This document shows, piece after piece, positions 17,187 through 25,539 of a stretch of DNA of 64,000 nt (the first letter of the stretch is position 1; every line of letters begins with the position of its first letter). This DNA comes from Echinicola vietnamensis DSM 17526. GTDB lineage: Bacteria; Bacteroidota; Bacteroidia; Cytophagales; Cyclobacteriaceae. The stretch lies in NCBI RefSeq assembly GCF_000325705.1, contig NC_019904.1:194001-258000 (forward strand), read 5' to 3'. The notes beneath the pieces are model-generated. The model worked only from the letters and a program-made list of their open reading frames with translations. It had not been told where the DNA came from and made no database searches. Both the position numbers and the translations under genes were made by a program.

Positions 17187-17750
17187 CTACTTCCCCTCAA
17201 TGTCAGCCACCAACTCCTCGTACCACGCGACTCCGTACTTCCGGATCAGTGCATCTTTCACGAATTTATAAATAGGCACGTTCAGTTCTTTACCCAAACC
17301 ACATGCGGGGCTGCAAATATCCCATCGGTCATAATTCAGGGCATCATATTCGTCGTACTTGGTCACGCGTACTGGATATAGGTGACAGCTTAGCGGTTTT
17401 TTATAATCTATTTCCCCTTGGATATGCGCCTCTTCAATGCCACATTTCAAGGTTCCATTTTCATCTCTCAAGGCATATGCACATTCTCGGTTGTTGATCG
17501 TAGGAGTGCCTTTTTCACCTTCTTGGTCGATCACCCAAGTACCTTGCTCTTCTATAGCCTTAATGCCTTGCGGGGTAAGGTATTTTTTAATCTTAGGATA
17601 GAGTTCTTCCAAAACCTTGGTCTCATCATCCTCCAAAGGAGCCCCAGCATCTCCTTCCACACAGCAAGCCCCCTTACATTTCTCCAAGTTGCAAACGAAG
17701 AAATGTTCCTTGAGGTCATCACTGAGCACTGCATTGCCTACTAGTATCAT
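17187..17750 (-). CDS. DUF3109 family cysteine-rich protein
   Basis: 187 residues from the ATG at 17750 ([20 protein letters not shown]), the usual start and length of DUF3109; an extension to 17861 is in frame but atypical. Cysteines cluster as [15 protein letters not shown], then [25 protein letters not shown] and DICSPACG, a pattern related to the YkgJ family of putative zinc or iron-sulfur binding proteins. The function is unknown. It ends close to the plus-strand epimerase-like gene and lies divergently upstream of the RNase P RNA gene. Confidence 0.85.
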   Translation of the reverse strand: MILVGNAVLSDDLKEHFFVCNLEKCKGACCVEGDAGAPLEDDETKVLEELYPKIKKYLTPQGIKAIEEQGTWVIDQEGEKGTPTINNRECAYALRDENGTLKCGIEEAHIQGEIDYKKPLSCHLYPVRVTKYDEYDALNYDRWDICSPACGLGKELNVPIYKFVKDALIRKYGVAWYEELVADIEGK

Positions 17751-17872
17751 AAATTGTCTCTTTTCATGTACAAAGGTAAAAAAAGTATGATGCTTATCCC
17801 TCTCCTCAGACCAAAGCATTGCGAGAGGGCACAACATTTCTTTATAATCATGAAAAATCAATGGAAATTAAC

Positions 17873-17880
17873 TTATTTTG
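17873..17880 (+). promoter_or_regulatory. Candidate rnpB promoter, -7 box TTATTTTG
   Basis: One mismatch from TAnnTTTG. The predicted start about 6 nt downstream coincides with the first base of the RNase P P1 helix. Confidence 0.5.
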
Positions 17881-17884
17881 CAAG

Positions 17885-18276
17885 GTGCAAGTCGACTTGT
17901 CGCTCCAACCTTCTTGGTTGGTGAGGAAAGTCCGGGCAACACAGAGCGCCATACTTCCTAACGGGAAGGGGTTCAGCTGGAGACGGCTGAATTACAGCCA
18001 GTGCCACAGAAAACAAACCGCCTCGATCCTTTGGGATGGGGTAAGGGTGAAAAGGTGGAGTAAGTGCCCACCGGGCAGCGGGCGACCGTTGTCGCATGGC
18101 AAACCTTATGGGTTGAAAGATCAAATAGGCTCCGGTCCAAGGGCTGCTCGTCCAATTTCCGTTTCGGCGGAGAAACCGGAGTGGGTAGATCGATAGATCC
18201 TGATCGTGAGGTCAGGGGCAGATAAATGACAAGTACCCGCCACGGCGGGGACAGAACCCGGCTTATAGGCTTGCAC
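17885..18276 (+). ncRNA. rnpB: RNase P RNA (bacterial class A)
   Basis: The catalytic RNA that trims 5' leaders from tRNA precursors. The two universal strands are present: gaggaaagtccgggcaacac near 17921-17940 and acagaacccggcttat near 18251-18266, which together form the P4 core. The ends pair as P1: GTGCAAG (17885-17891) with CTTGCAC (18270-18276). The internal sequence includes the typical gcccaccgggcagcgggcgacc region. Length is about 392 nt. The response-regulator gene begins 29 bases downstream without an obvious terminator between. Confidence 0.95.
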
Positions 18277-18304
18277 ATTTATTATTTAACCATAATAACT
18301 ACTT

Positions 18305-19462
18305 ATGCCAAAAATCCTGATTATCGATGATGAAAAAGTCATCAGGTCTACGCTCAAAGAAATTTTAGAATATGAAGATTATGAAATCCATGAAGCACAG
18401 GATGGTGTAGAAGGTCTTAAGAAGATAGAAAGCCAGGATTTCGACTTGGTGCTTTGTGATATCAAAATGCCTAAAATGGATGGATTGGAGGTATTGGACA
18501 AAGTCTATCAATCGGATAAACAGCCGCAATTCATCATGATATCCGCACATGGCTCGATTGAATCGGCGGTGGAAGCAACCAAAAAAGGTGCCTTTGACTT
18601 TATCCCCAAACCTCCAGACCTCAACAGGCTACTGCTCACGGTCAGAAATGCCCTGGAGAAAAAGGACTTGGTGACCGAAACCAAAGTCCTTAAGAAAAAA
18701 CTGTCCAAAAAACTGGACATGGTGGGCGAATCTGCTGCTATTCTGCAAGTCAAAGAGACCATCGAGAAAGTAGCCCCAACCGATGCCCGCGTACTGATTA
18801 CAGGCCCTAATGGCACAGGAAAAGAGCTCGTCGCCCATTGGCTTCATCAAAAAAGCGGCCGGAACAAATCCCCATTTATTGCGGTAAACTGCGCGGCCAT
18901 TCCTGCTGAGCTCATTGAAAGTGAACTTTTTGGCCACGAAAAAGGTGCCTTTACCTCGGCCAACAAACAGCGCCAAGGGAAATTTGAACAGGCAAATGGA
19001 GGCACGATCTTCTTGGATGAAATAGGAGACATGAGCCTTTCTGCCCAGGCCAAAGTACTCCGAGCACTTCAAGAGCACAAGATTTCCAGGGTCGGTGGTG
19101 ACAAAGACATCAAGATCGATGTACGCGTTTTAGCGGCGACCAATAAAGACTTAAAAAAAGAAATTGAAGAGAACAATTTCCGGGAAGACCTCTACCATCG
19201 CCTCAGCGTCATCCTTATTCAAGTACCGGCGCTAAAGGACCGAAAAGAGGACATCCCACTTTTGGTGGACCGCTTTTTAGAGGACATTGCGAAAGAATAT
19301 GGCACTACCAAAAAAGACATTGACGATAAGGCCATTGCAAAATTGCAGGAATACCCGTGGACTGGAAATATCCGGGAGCTTAGAAACGTGGTAGAAAGGC
19401 TGATTATACTGGGAGGAAAAACAATTTCACTTGAAGACATAAAAAAATACGCTGATTTTTGA
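18305..19462 (+). CDS. Sigma-54-type response regulator without DNA-binding domain
   Basis: 385 residues. A receiver domain (1-120) carries the phospho-acceptor D52 (LVLCDIKMP) and the conserved lysine in DFIPKPP. An AAA+ domain of the NtrC class follows: Walker A ITGPNGTGKELVAHWLH, the sigma-54 contact loop GAFTSA in place of the usual GAFTGA, Walker B GGTIFLDEIGDMS, and the arginine-finger region REDLYHRLSV. The protein stops soon after NIRELRNVVERLIILGG, so the C-terminal Fis-type helix-turn-helix of NtrC is absent. It may act on sigma-54 polymerase from solution, or do another job. No partner kinase is adjacent; it follows rnpB directly. Confidence 0.92.
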   Translation: MPKILIIDDEKVIRSTLKEILEYEDYEIHEAQDGVEGLKKIESQDFDLVLCDIKMPKMDGLEVLDKVYQSDKQPQFIMISAHGSIESAVEATKKGAFDFIPKPPDLNRLLLTVRNALEKKDLVTETKVLKKKLSKKLDMVGESAAILQVKETIEKVAPTDARVLITGPNGTGKELVAHWLHQKSGRNKSPFIAVNCAAIPAELIESELFGHEKGAFTSANKQRQGKFEQANGGTIFLDEIGDMSLSAQAKVLRALQEHKISRVGGDKDIKIDVRVLAATNKDLKKEIEENNFREDLYHRLSVILIQVPALKDRKEDIPLLVDRFLEDIAKEYGTTKKDIDDKAIAKLQEYPWTGNIRELRNVVERLIILGGKTISLEDIKKYADF

Positions 19463-19478
19463 TCAGCGTATTTTTTTA
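19445..19478. terminator. Bidirectional terminator after the response regulator
   Basis: Perfect 12-bp stem AAATACGCTGAT (19445-19456) with ATCAGCGTATTT (19462-19473), 5-nt loop, T-runs on both sides. It overlaps the stop codon of the regulator and serves the convergent small lipoprotein gene as well. Confidence 0.88.
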
Positions 19479-19595
19479 TCCTTTTACTTCTTGGTTATCC
19501 ACTGCTTTGGCGTAAGCAGGGCAAGGTTTGCTCGACGCACATGCTCCCAAGGCCAATAGCCCCGAGGCAAGAATAATAGCTGCTAGTCTTCTCAT
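19476..19595 (-). CDS. Very small lipoprotein (39 residues)
   Basis: A short reading frame: MRRLAAIILASGLLALGA then CASSKPCPAYAKAVDNQEVKG. It has a positively charged start, a hydrophobic core and a lipobox ALGAC with Cys19, leaving a mature peptide of only 21 residues with a second cysteine (Cys25). The stop lies in the shared terminator. A near-consensus promoter box CATATTTG lies upstream on the minus strand (19619-19626). I do not know the function; small CASSKPCPAY-type lipoproteins may be a conserved family in this group. Confidence 0.7.
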   Translation of the reverse strand: MRRLAAIILASGLLALGACASSKPCPAYAKAVDNQEVKG

Positions 19596-19651
19596 ACTAA
19601 AATCATTTTTTATCCAAATCAAATATGTCTATTATTAAAACGATTACAAAA

Positions 19652-20656
19652 TTAATTCACCATTAAATTGCATCCTCTGATTTCACTATTATCGAATCTT
19701 CCAAGCACTTCCAACATTCCTTCATCATCAAACCGACCCAAATCCTGTGTCTCAATAAAGGCACATGAATGGAAATTGGCCAAGTCAATTATGTTAATAC
19801 CCCCTTGTTTCCTAGGGCTCCAAGACAAGGGATCATTGACATCCCGCAGCATTACCCGCATGCTCGCAGGCAGTTGATATTTACCATTTCCCTGCGAATA
19901 TGCCTGTGACATCAGCTCTGTCATGCCGTACTCGGAATGGATCCTAAGCTGTTTGAATGCTTTGGAGAGATTTTCATGAACCGCTTCTCGAATCATCTCC
20001 TTTCTTCTCCCTTTCATTCCTCCCGTCTCCATCACGATTAAATGGTCCATTTCTGGAAAATCTTCCCCAAACTGCTCGGCCAAATCCAACAAAGCAAACG
20101 TTACGCCCAGCAACAACACCCTTTTCCCGTCCTTCAATTGCTTCAGGTGATAAAGCCGATCGATCAGCACATCGTAATTGTACAAATAGAATCCCGATTG
20201 GTCGGAGCCTGATTGCTTGATAAAATGATCAGCCATCGCTACCAGGGAACTCCCCTTTCGCTCCAAATAAGCCGGTAACAAGGCCAGCACATGAAACTCC
20301 TCCAGTGAACCGTACACTTCCTCAAACAGCTTTTGGGAATGCTTCAGGTAAAACTCCTCAGACCAGATAAAATGCCTGCTGGTAATCTGCCCAGTGGTCC
20401 CACTACTGGAATAAAACGATTCAAACCCTTCCTCAGGCCCACTCACCACCTTATGTGATTTAAAAAAACGGATCGGCAAGAAAGGGATCTCACCTACAGC
20501 TTTCACTTCAACTGGATTGACCCCCCGAGCATCCAAATAGGCCTTGTAGGTCGTATTTTCTTTGGCCTGATAGCGAAACAGCTCCATGGCCAACGAATCA
20601 AAATCACTCGGATTCATGCCCTGTACTTGCTCAGAAAAACTTTTGAAATAATTCAT
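19652..20656 (-). CDS. LuxE/PaaK-like acyl-protein synthetase family protein
   Basis: 334 residues from the ATG at 20656 (MNYFKSFSEQVQ). An upstream in-frame TTG at 20680 would fall inside the predicted promoter, so it is rejected. The ATP/AMP loop SSSGTTGQ and the later motif HSEYGMTELMSQAYS are those of adenylate-forming LuxE-type enzymes, which activate a fatty acid and hold it as an acyl thioester. LuxC and LuxD, its bioluminescence partners, are absent, so the role is elsewhere, perhaps surface-polysaccharide or lipid acylation. The substrate is unknown. Confidence 0.82.
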   Translation of the reverse strand: MNYFKSFSEQVQGMNPSDFDSLAMELFRYQAKENTTYKAYLDARGVNPVEVKAVGEIPFLPIRFFKSHKVVSGPEEGFESFYSSSGTTGQITSRHFIWSEEFYLKHSQKLFEEVYGSLEEFHVLALLPAYLERKGSSLVAMADHFIKQSGSDQSGFYLYNYDVLIDRLYHLKQLKDGKRVLLLGVTFALLDLAEQFGEDFPEMDHLIVMETGGMKGRRKEMIREAVHENLSKAFKQLRIHSEYGMTELMSQAYSQGNGKYQLPASMRVMLRDVNDPLSWSPRKQGGINIIDLANFHSCAFIETQDLGRFDDEGMLEVLGRFDNSEIRGCNLMVN

Positions 20657-20677
20657 CGTTTTATTATCTATAATGGA

Positions 20678-20695
20678 CAAATTTAAGCAAATTTA
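20678..20695 (-). promoter_or_regulatory. Tandem -7 boxes upstream of the LuxE-like gene
   Basis: On the minus strand TAAATTTG occurs twice, at 20688-20695 and 20678-20685, both exact matches to TAnnTTTG and 10 bases apart, one helical turn. The nearer one is 22 bases before the ATG. Confidence 0.5.
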
Positions 20696-20730
20696 AGATT
20701 GACTCTACATCAATAACTATTACTGGCCAT

Positions 20731-21405
20731 ATGAAAGCAAAAAGCTATGCATATATCTTGGTTTTAATTTTTTCCGCAGGTGCCTGCGTATCTCCCCCTG
20801 ACAACTTCCCTACTGTCCCGGAGATCAGTTATGAAGGACTGTCATACTTGGAAGTAGATGGTGCTTCAGATTCCTTAAAGGTAGCTATAAATTTCCGGGA
20901 TGCGGAAGGTGATCTTGGGCTTGACCCAAGGGAAGACAACCCTCCCTACAACCCCCTCTTTTTCCTCACTGACGAAAATGGAGACTATATCACGTATTCC
21001 AACCGCCCCGAAGATGCTCCCTCCTATAACCCTAGAGACTGGGCGGTGGAACCTACCATCAATAACGAGACCATCGAGGACACCCTCTGGGTGGAACATA
21101 ACCCGGACTATTACAATATTTTTGTCCGGTTTTTCATCAAGCGAAACGGCACTTTTAATGAATTCAAATGGACTGACGCACCCTATTACACCACCTTCGA
21201 CGGGCGTTTCCCTTTGATCCTTAACGACAACAACCAAAGAGCAGTAGAAGGCACTATTGAATACGCCATGCTGTCTTCTGGATGGCGGTCCATTTTCAGA
21301 AATGATACTGTCCGACTGGACCTTCAGATTCAAGACCGGGCCCTTAATAAAAGTAACGTTATTTCCACGCCTGAATTCACCCTCAACCAAATTCAGCAGC
21401 AATAA
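20731..21405 (+). CDS. Hypothetical lipoprotein
   Basis: 224 residues. Lipoprotein signal with lipobox FSAGAC (Cys19). The mature part is beta-rich and acidic: LKVAINFRDAEGDLGLDPRED is typical of a family of Bacteroidota surface lipoproteins with an immunoglobulin-like fold and a calcium-like acidic loop, and the end WRSIFRNDTVRLDLQIQDRALNKSN fits the same. The function is unknown. It is divergent from the LuxE-like gene and convergent with the E1 gene across a strong terminator. Confidence 0.8.
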   Translation: MKAKSYAYILVLIFSAGACVSPPDNFPTVPEISYEGLSYLEVDGASDSLKVAINFRDAEGDLGLDPREDNPPYNPLFFLTDENGDYITYSNRPEDAPSYNPRDWAVEPTINNETIEDTLWVEHNPDYYNIFVRFFIKRNGTFNEFKWTDAPYYTTFDGRFPLILNDNNQRAVEGTIEYAMLSSGWRSIFRNDTVRLDLQIQDRALNKSNVISTPEFTLNQIQQQ

Positions 21406-21447
21406 AAAACGGCTTGGACCAAAGGTTTGGTCCAAGCCGTTTTTTCC
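21405..21447. terminator. Bidirectional terminator
   Basis: Near-perfect stem AAAAACGGCTTGGACCAAA with TTTGGTCCAAGCCGTTTTT and a 2-nt centre, flanked by A- and T-runs. It serves the plus-strand lipoprotein and the minus-strand E1 gene. Confidence 0.9.
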
Positions 21448-21463
21448 CCTTTTCCTTATAGGG

Positions 21464-23878
21464 TTACCACATTGGATAGCTTATGGGGTCCACTTCGTGC
21501 ATGATTAGATAAGCTTTTTCGATCACATCATCCACGCTCGGTTTGGAGAAATAATCCCCATCTGATGAATAAGCAGGACGGTGAGGCTGAGCAGACAGCG
21601 TCACTGGCTCAGAATCCAGCTGGTAATAAGCTTTTTGTTTTTCCAACACCTGCTGCATCATATAGGCGGAAGCTCCTCCTGGAACATCCTCATCTGCAAA
21701 AATAACTCGGCTGGTCTTTTTAATGGATTCCAAAATGACATGATCCACATCAAAAGGCAACAGTGTTTGGACATCAATGACCTCCACTGAAACCCCGTAT
21801 TCCACTAATTGCTCGGCAGCATCCAATACAATGCGGCACATCGCCCCGTAAGTCACCACGGTAATATCCGTCCCTTCACGAAGCACTTCAGGTCTTCCCA
21901 GCGGCACCGTAAACTCACCTACGTTGGTAGGCATCAGTTCTTTTTGGCGATAAGCATTGAGGCACTCAATCATCAGTGCCGGCTCATCACTTCTTAACAA
22001 AGTATTATACATTCCAGCGGCCTGCGTCATGTTTCGGGGCACACACACCAACAGCCCTCTCAAACTGCCCAAAATGGCACTCATAGGCGAGCCAGAATGC
22101 CAAACTCCCTCAAGTCGATGCCCTCTGGTTCTGACAATCATTGGGGCTTTCTGACCACCCTTCGTCCGATAGTGCAAACAGGCCAAATCATCCGTCAAGG
22201 TCATCAGTGCATAATAGATATAATCCAAATACTGAATCTCAGCAATAGGGCGTAATCCACGCAAAGCAGTCCCGATTCCCTGACCAATAATCGTCATTTC
22301 ACGGATTCCCGTATCGGTTACCCGAAGCTCCCCGTGCTTTTCTTGGAGTCCCGCAAAAGCCTGGTTAACATCTCCTATCTTCCCCACATCTTCCCCAAAA
22401 GCAAACACCCGGGGATCATTGCTGAGCATTTGATCAAAGCATGCTTGCAAGACCTCTCTGCCATCCACCGTTGGAGATTGCTCGGTGTAAACCGGGGCAA
22501 TGACTTGAACATGCTGACTCCCTTCTTCGGACTCGCTGTACAAATGACTATTGTAGCGATCATAATTACGCTTTTTCTGCTCTTCATACCATGCTTTCAG
22601 GGGACCTCTTGCCTCCTCCGCATCAAATCGCATCAATAACAATGTCTTGCGGACGGCACCAAACACATCTTTACGAATGGGATTCAAGGTTTTGGCAAGG
22701 TCATCGGCCAGCTGATTGAGGGCATTTTGCTGCTTGCTTTGGCCAGCGGCCTCCTTAATCAGGCCTACGACGGTCTTAAGGTCTGATTTTATATCTTCGG
22801 TAAAAGACTTCCAAGCTTTATCCTTCTGCTCGCGCACAAAACGCACCGCCTCTTTATCGATCTCGTCAAGTTCTTCCTCGGTGGCAAGACCATTTTCCAA
22901 AATGTAGGACCGGAACATCATATTACAGTCATGATCTGCTTCCCACTGCAACCGCTCCTTGGATTTGTAGCGTTCATGGGATCCAGAGGTAGAATGCCCT
23001 TGTGGCTGGGTCATTTCGATCACATGAACCAGTGAAGGAACAGATGCTTCCCTGGCCAATGTTTCGGCCTTCCTATAAGCTGCATGAAGGGATTCATAAT
23101 CCCAACCTTTGGCAACAATAATTTCTACTCCGGGTTTCTCTTCCGTTCTTTGGTATCCTGCCAAGGCTTCTGAAATACTGCCTTTGGTCGTCTGAAATTC
23201 GTTGGGTACAGAAATCCCATAATCATCGTCCCATACCGAAAGAACCAATGGTATCTGTAAGACCCCTGCCGCATTGATCGTCTCCAAGAACATCCCTTCT
23301 GCACAAGAAGCATTACCGATGGTCCCCCAGGCAATTTCCTTTCCCAGTCCTTTAAATTGCTCAAGCCTCTGAAGGGCTTCATTCTCTTTAAATAATTTCG
23401 AGGCATACCCCAAACCGATCAACCTGGGAACCTGGCCGGCAGTAGGTGAAATATCACCACCTGAGTTTTTGGTATTTCTAATATCTTTCCATGTGCCATC
23501 TTCATTTAACGAACGAGTGGCAAAATGTCCATTCATCAACCGTCCACCAGAAGCTGGCTCTTCCTCAACGACGGTATGTGCGTACAGCTGGGCAAAATAT
23601 TCCTGCAACTTCAGCTCCTCGATTGCCAGCATAAACGTCTGGTCTCGATAATAACCGGACCGCCAATCTCCCTTCTTGAAGTAGCGCGCCATGACCACTT
23701 GCGCCAGCTCCTTGCCGTCACCGAAGATTCCAAATTTAGCCTTGCCCATAAAGACTTCCTTCCTCCCCATCAGGGAAGCTTGGCGACTTTGCTGAACAAT
23801 CTTGTAATCAAATAAAATTTGATCCTTTTCTAAATCTAGCTTAACCTTATGTGTTGGTAACGTTTCCAATTCTATCAT
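21464..23878 (-). CDS. Fused 2-oxoacid dehydrogenase E1 alpha/beta (branched-chain type)
   Basis: 804 residues joining the alpha and beta subunits of a thiamine-diphosphate E1. The alpha half (about 60-410) includes GYYRDQTFMLA, GQVPRLIGLGYASKL, the TPP/Mg region EIAWGTIGNASCAEG and WDDDYGIS. The beta half (about 480-804) includes FAFGEDVG, VTDTGIREMTIIGQGIGTAL, HYRTKGGQKAPMIVRTRGH and the C-terminal GASAYMMQQVLE. Such enzymes decarboxylate branched-chain 2-oxoacids, or pyruvate, and pass the acyl group to E2 lipoate; the products can prime iso-fatty acids through FabH. E2 and E3 are not here. Fusion of the two subunits is common in Bacteroidota. Confidence 0.9.
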   Translation of the reverse strand: MIELETLPTHKVKLDLEKDQILFDYKIVQQSRQASLMGRKEVFMGKAKFGIFGDGKELAQVVMARYFKKGDWRSGYYRDQTFMLAIEELKLQEYFAQLYAHTVVEEEPASGGRLMNGHFATRSLNEDGTWKDIRNTKNSGGDISPTAGQVPRLIGLGYASKLFKENEALQRLEQFKGLGKEIAWGTIGNASCAEGMFLETINAAGVLQIPLVLSVWDDDYGISVPNEFQTTKGSISEALAGYQRTEEKPGVEIIVAKGWDYESLHAAYRKAETLAREASVPSLVHVIEMTQPQGHSTSGSHERYKSKERLQWEADHDCNMMFRSYILENGLATEEELDEIDKEAVRFVREQKDKAWKSFTEDIKSDLKTVVGLIKEAAGQSKQQNALNQLADDLAKTLNPIRKDVFGAVRKTLLLMRFDAEEARGPLKAWYEEQKKRNYDRYNSHLYSESEEGSQHVQVIAPVYTEQSPTVDGREVLQACFDQMLSNDPRVFAFGEDVGKIGDVNQAFAGLQEKHGELRVTDTGIREMTIIGQGIGTALRGLRPIAEIQYLDYIYYALMTLTDDLACLHYRTKGGQKAPMIVRTRGHRLEGVWHSGSPMSAILGSLRGLLVCVPRNMTQAAGMYNTLLRSDEPALMIECLNAYRQKELMPTNVGEFTVPLGRPEVLREGTDITVVTYGAMCRIVLDAAEQLVEYGVSVEVIDVQTLLPFDVDHVILESIKKTSRVIFADEDVPGGASAYMMQQVLEKQKAYYQLDSEPVTLSAQPHRPAYSSDGDYFSKPSVDDVIEKAYLIMHEVDPISYPMW

Positions 23879-24310
23879 ATTTATAAATTAACAGGTATTT
23901 TGGGTTTTTCAAGGTACTTCAAAAATACTGATTTTTAAGTTCTATACAAATAGAACCATCAAGTATTACCATTCAATCTCCATAATAAATTTCAAAAACA
24001 ATTAATCACAACGATATTAATAAAATAATATTCTGACAATAACGAAATCACGATAAAATTACAATATTTTAAAATTTTACTTAATAGAATTAAAGCAACG
24101 TCAATTTTTAAAAAATTGAGCACCAAATAAAAAATATCTAAAAAGAATTGTTTTAAAACTTTATGTAATTGTGAAATAGTTAATAAAATTTTATTCTACA
24201 AACCATTATTTTTCTTACCTGTACCAAAATAATCAGTAAGTATCTAACAACCAATCACGTTACAGTTAGTATATTTGCAAGGTAAGTAGTACATCCAACC
24301 AATATTTGTT
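23879..24310. other. AT-rich divergent intergenic region
   Basis: About 430 very A+T-rich bases between the E1 gene and alanine dehydrogenase. It holds the ald promoter near its right end. I see no small gene or structured RNA. Confidence 0.55.
24270..24277 (+). promoter_or_regulatory. Candidate ald promoter, -7 box TATATTTG
   Basis: Exact match to TAnnTTTG followed by C, 33 bases upstream of the ald start codon. Confidence 0.55.
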
Positions 24311-25429
24311 ATGATCATAGGGATACCCAAAGAGATTAAAAACAACGAAAACAGAGTTGCCTTAACACCTGCTGGCGCTCAAGAACTGGTCAAAAGAGGC
24401 CATACCGTATATGTCCAACACACGGCTGGCGAAGGCAGCGGCTTCCCTGACCATCTCTACGAAGAAGCTGGAGCCAAAATCCTGCCCACTATCGAGGAAA
24501 CTTACCGCATCGCTGAGATGATCATGAAGGTGAAAGAACCCATCGAACCAGAATATGATTTGGTACGAGAAGACCAGCTTTTGTTCACCTATTTCCACTT
24601 TGCTTCGCACGAACCACTGACCAATGCCATGATCAAAAGCAAGTCGGTTTGCTTGGCGTATGAAACCGTGGAAAAAGCAGGAGGAGGCCTTCCTTTACTT
24701 GTCCCTATGTCAGAAGTAGCTGGTAGAATGGCTACCCAAAAAGGTGCAAATTACCTAGAAAAACCATTGGGAGGAAAAGGAATCCTGATGGGCGGAGTAC
24801 CCGGTACGTTACCCGCCAAAGTCCTGATTTTAGGCGGAGGGGTAGTAGGAACTCAAGCCGCTTGGATGGCCGCCGGGATGAAAGCCGACGTCACCATTCT
24901 GGATGTTTCCCTTCCTCGAATGAGATACCTTTCTGACGTCATGCCTGCCAATGTAAAAACCAGAATGTCCAATGAATACAACATCCGGGAATTGATTAAA
25001 ACAGCCGACCTGATCATCGGGGCCGTCCTGATCCCAGGAGCCAAGGCGCCGCACCTTATCACCAGGGACATGCTGAAGGAAATGCAGCCTGGAACAGTAT
25101 TGGTCGATGTTGCGGTGGATCAGGGTGGATGTATCGAAACCTGCAAACCTACCACACACCAAGACCCTACTTTCACCATCGACGGCGTACTACATTATTG
25201 CGTGGCCAATATGCCTGGAGCCGTTCCTTACACATCGACGATCGCCCTGACTAACGCCACCCTTCCGTATGCCATCCAATTGGCCGACAAGGGCTGGAAA
25301 AAAGCCTCAAAAGAAAACAAAGAGCTGGCTTTAGGACTAAACGTAGTAAAAGGCGATGTGGTTTACAAGGCTGTGGCCGAAGCATTCGACCTCCCTTTTA
25401 TCGCTGTAGAAAAACACTTGGTTGACTAA
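24311..25429 (+). CDS. ald: Alanine dehydrogenase
   Basis: 372 residues, the normal length. It interconverts L-alanine and pyruvate plus ammonia using NAD. The N-terminus MIIGIPKEIKNNENRVALTP is diagnostic. The catalytic pair K75 (IMKVKEP) and H96 (FTYFHFASH) is intact, and the Rossmann loop VLILGGGVVGTQAAWMAAG lies near residues 170-188. The C-terminal signature MPGAVPYTSTIALTNATLPY is present. It stands alone between its own promoter and a strong terminator, in a neighbourhood of amino-acid catabolism (hutH). Confidence 0.96.
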   Translation: MIIGIPKEIKNNENRVALTPAGAQELVKRGHTVYVQHTAGEGSGFPDHLYEEAGAKILPTIEETYRIAEMIMKVKEPIEPEYDLVREDQLLFTYFHFASHEPLTNAMIKSKSVCLAYETVEKAGGGLPLLVPMSEVAGRMATQKGANYLEKPLGGKGILMGGVPGTLPAKVLILGGGVVGTQAAWMAAGMKADVTILDVSLPRMRYLSDVMPANVKTRMSNEYNIRELIKTADLIIGAVLIPGAKAPHLITRDMLKEMQPGTVLVDVAVDQGGCIETCKPTTHQDPTFTIDGVLHYCVANMPGAVPYTSTIALTNATLPYAIQLADKGWKKASKENKELALGLNVVKGDVVYKAVAEAFDLPFIAVEKHLVD

Positions 25430-25469
25430 AAAAACAATCCCTTCAGAAGGATATTTCCCAAATATATAA

Positions 25470-25502
25470 AAAGACTGCCTCTGCGAGGCAGTCTTTTTTT
25501 TG
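25470..25502. terminator. Bidirectional terminator between ald and hutH
   Basis: Perfect 12-bp stem AAAGACTGCCTC (25470-25481) with GAGGCAGTCTTT (25485-25496), 3-nt loop, T-run on the plus strand and TTTTTATATATT on the minus strand. Confidence 0.9.
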
Positions 25503-25539
25503 CTTCAACACGCACAGCTTATTTCAAAAGAGATTCGAC

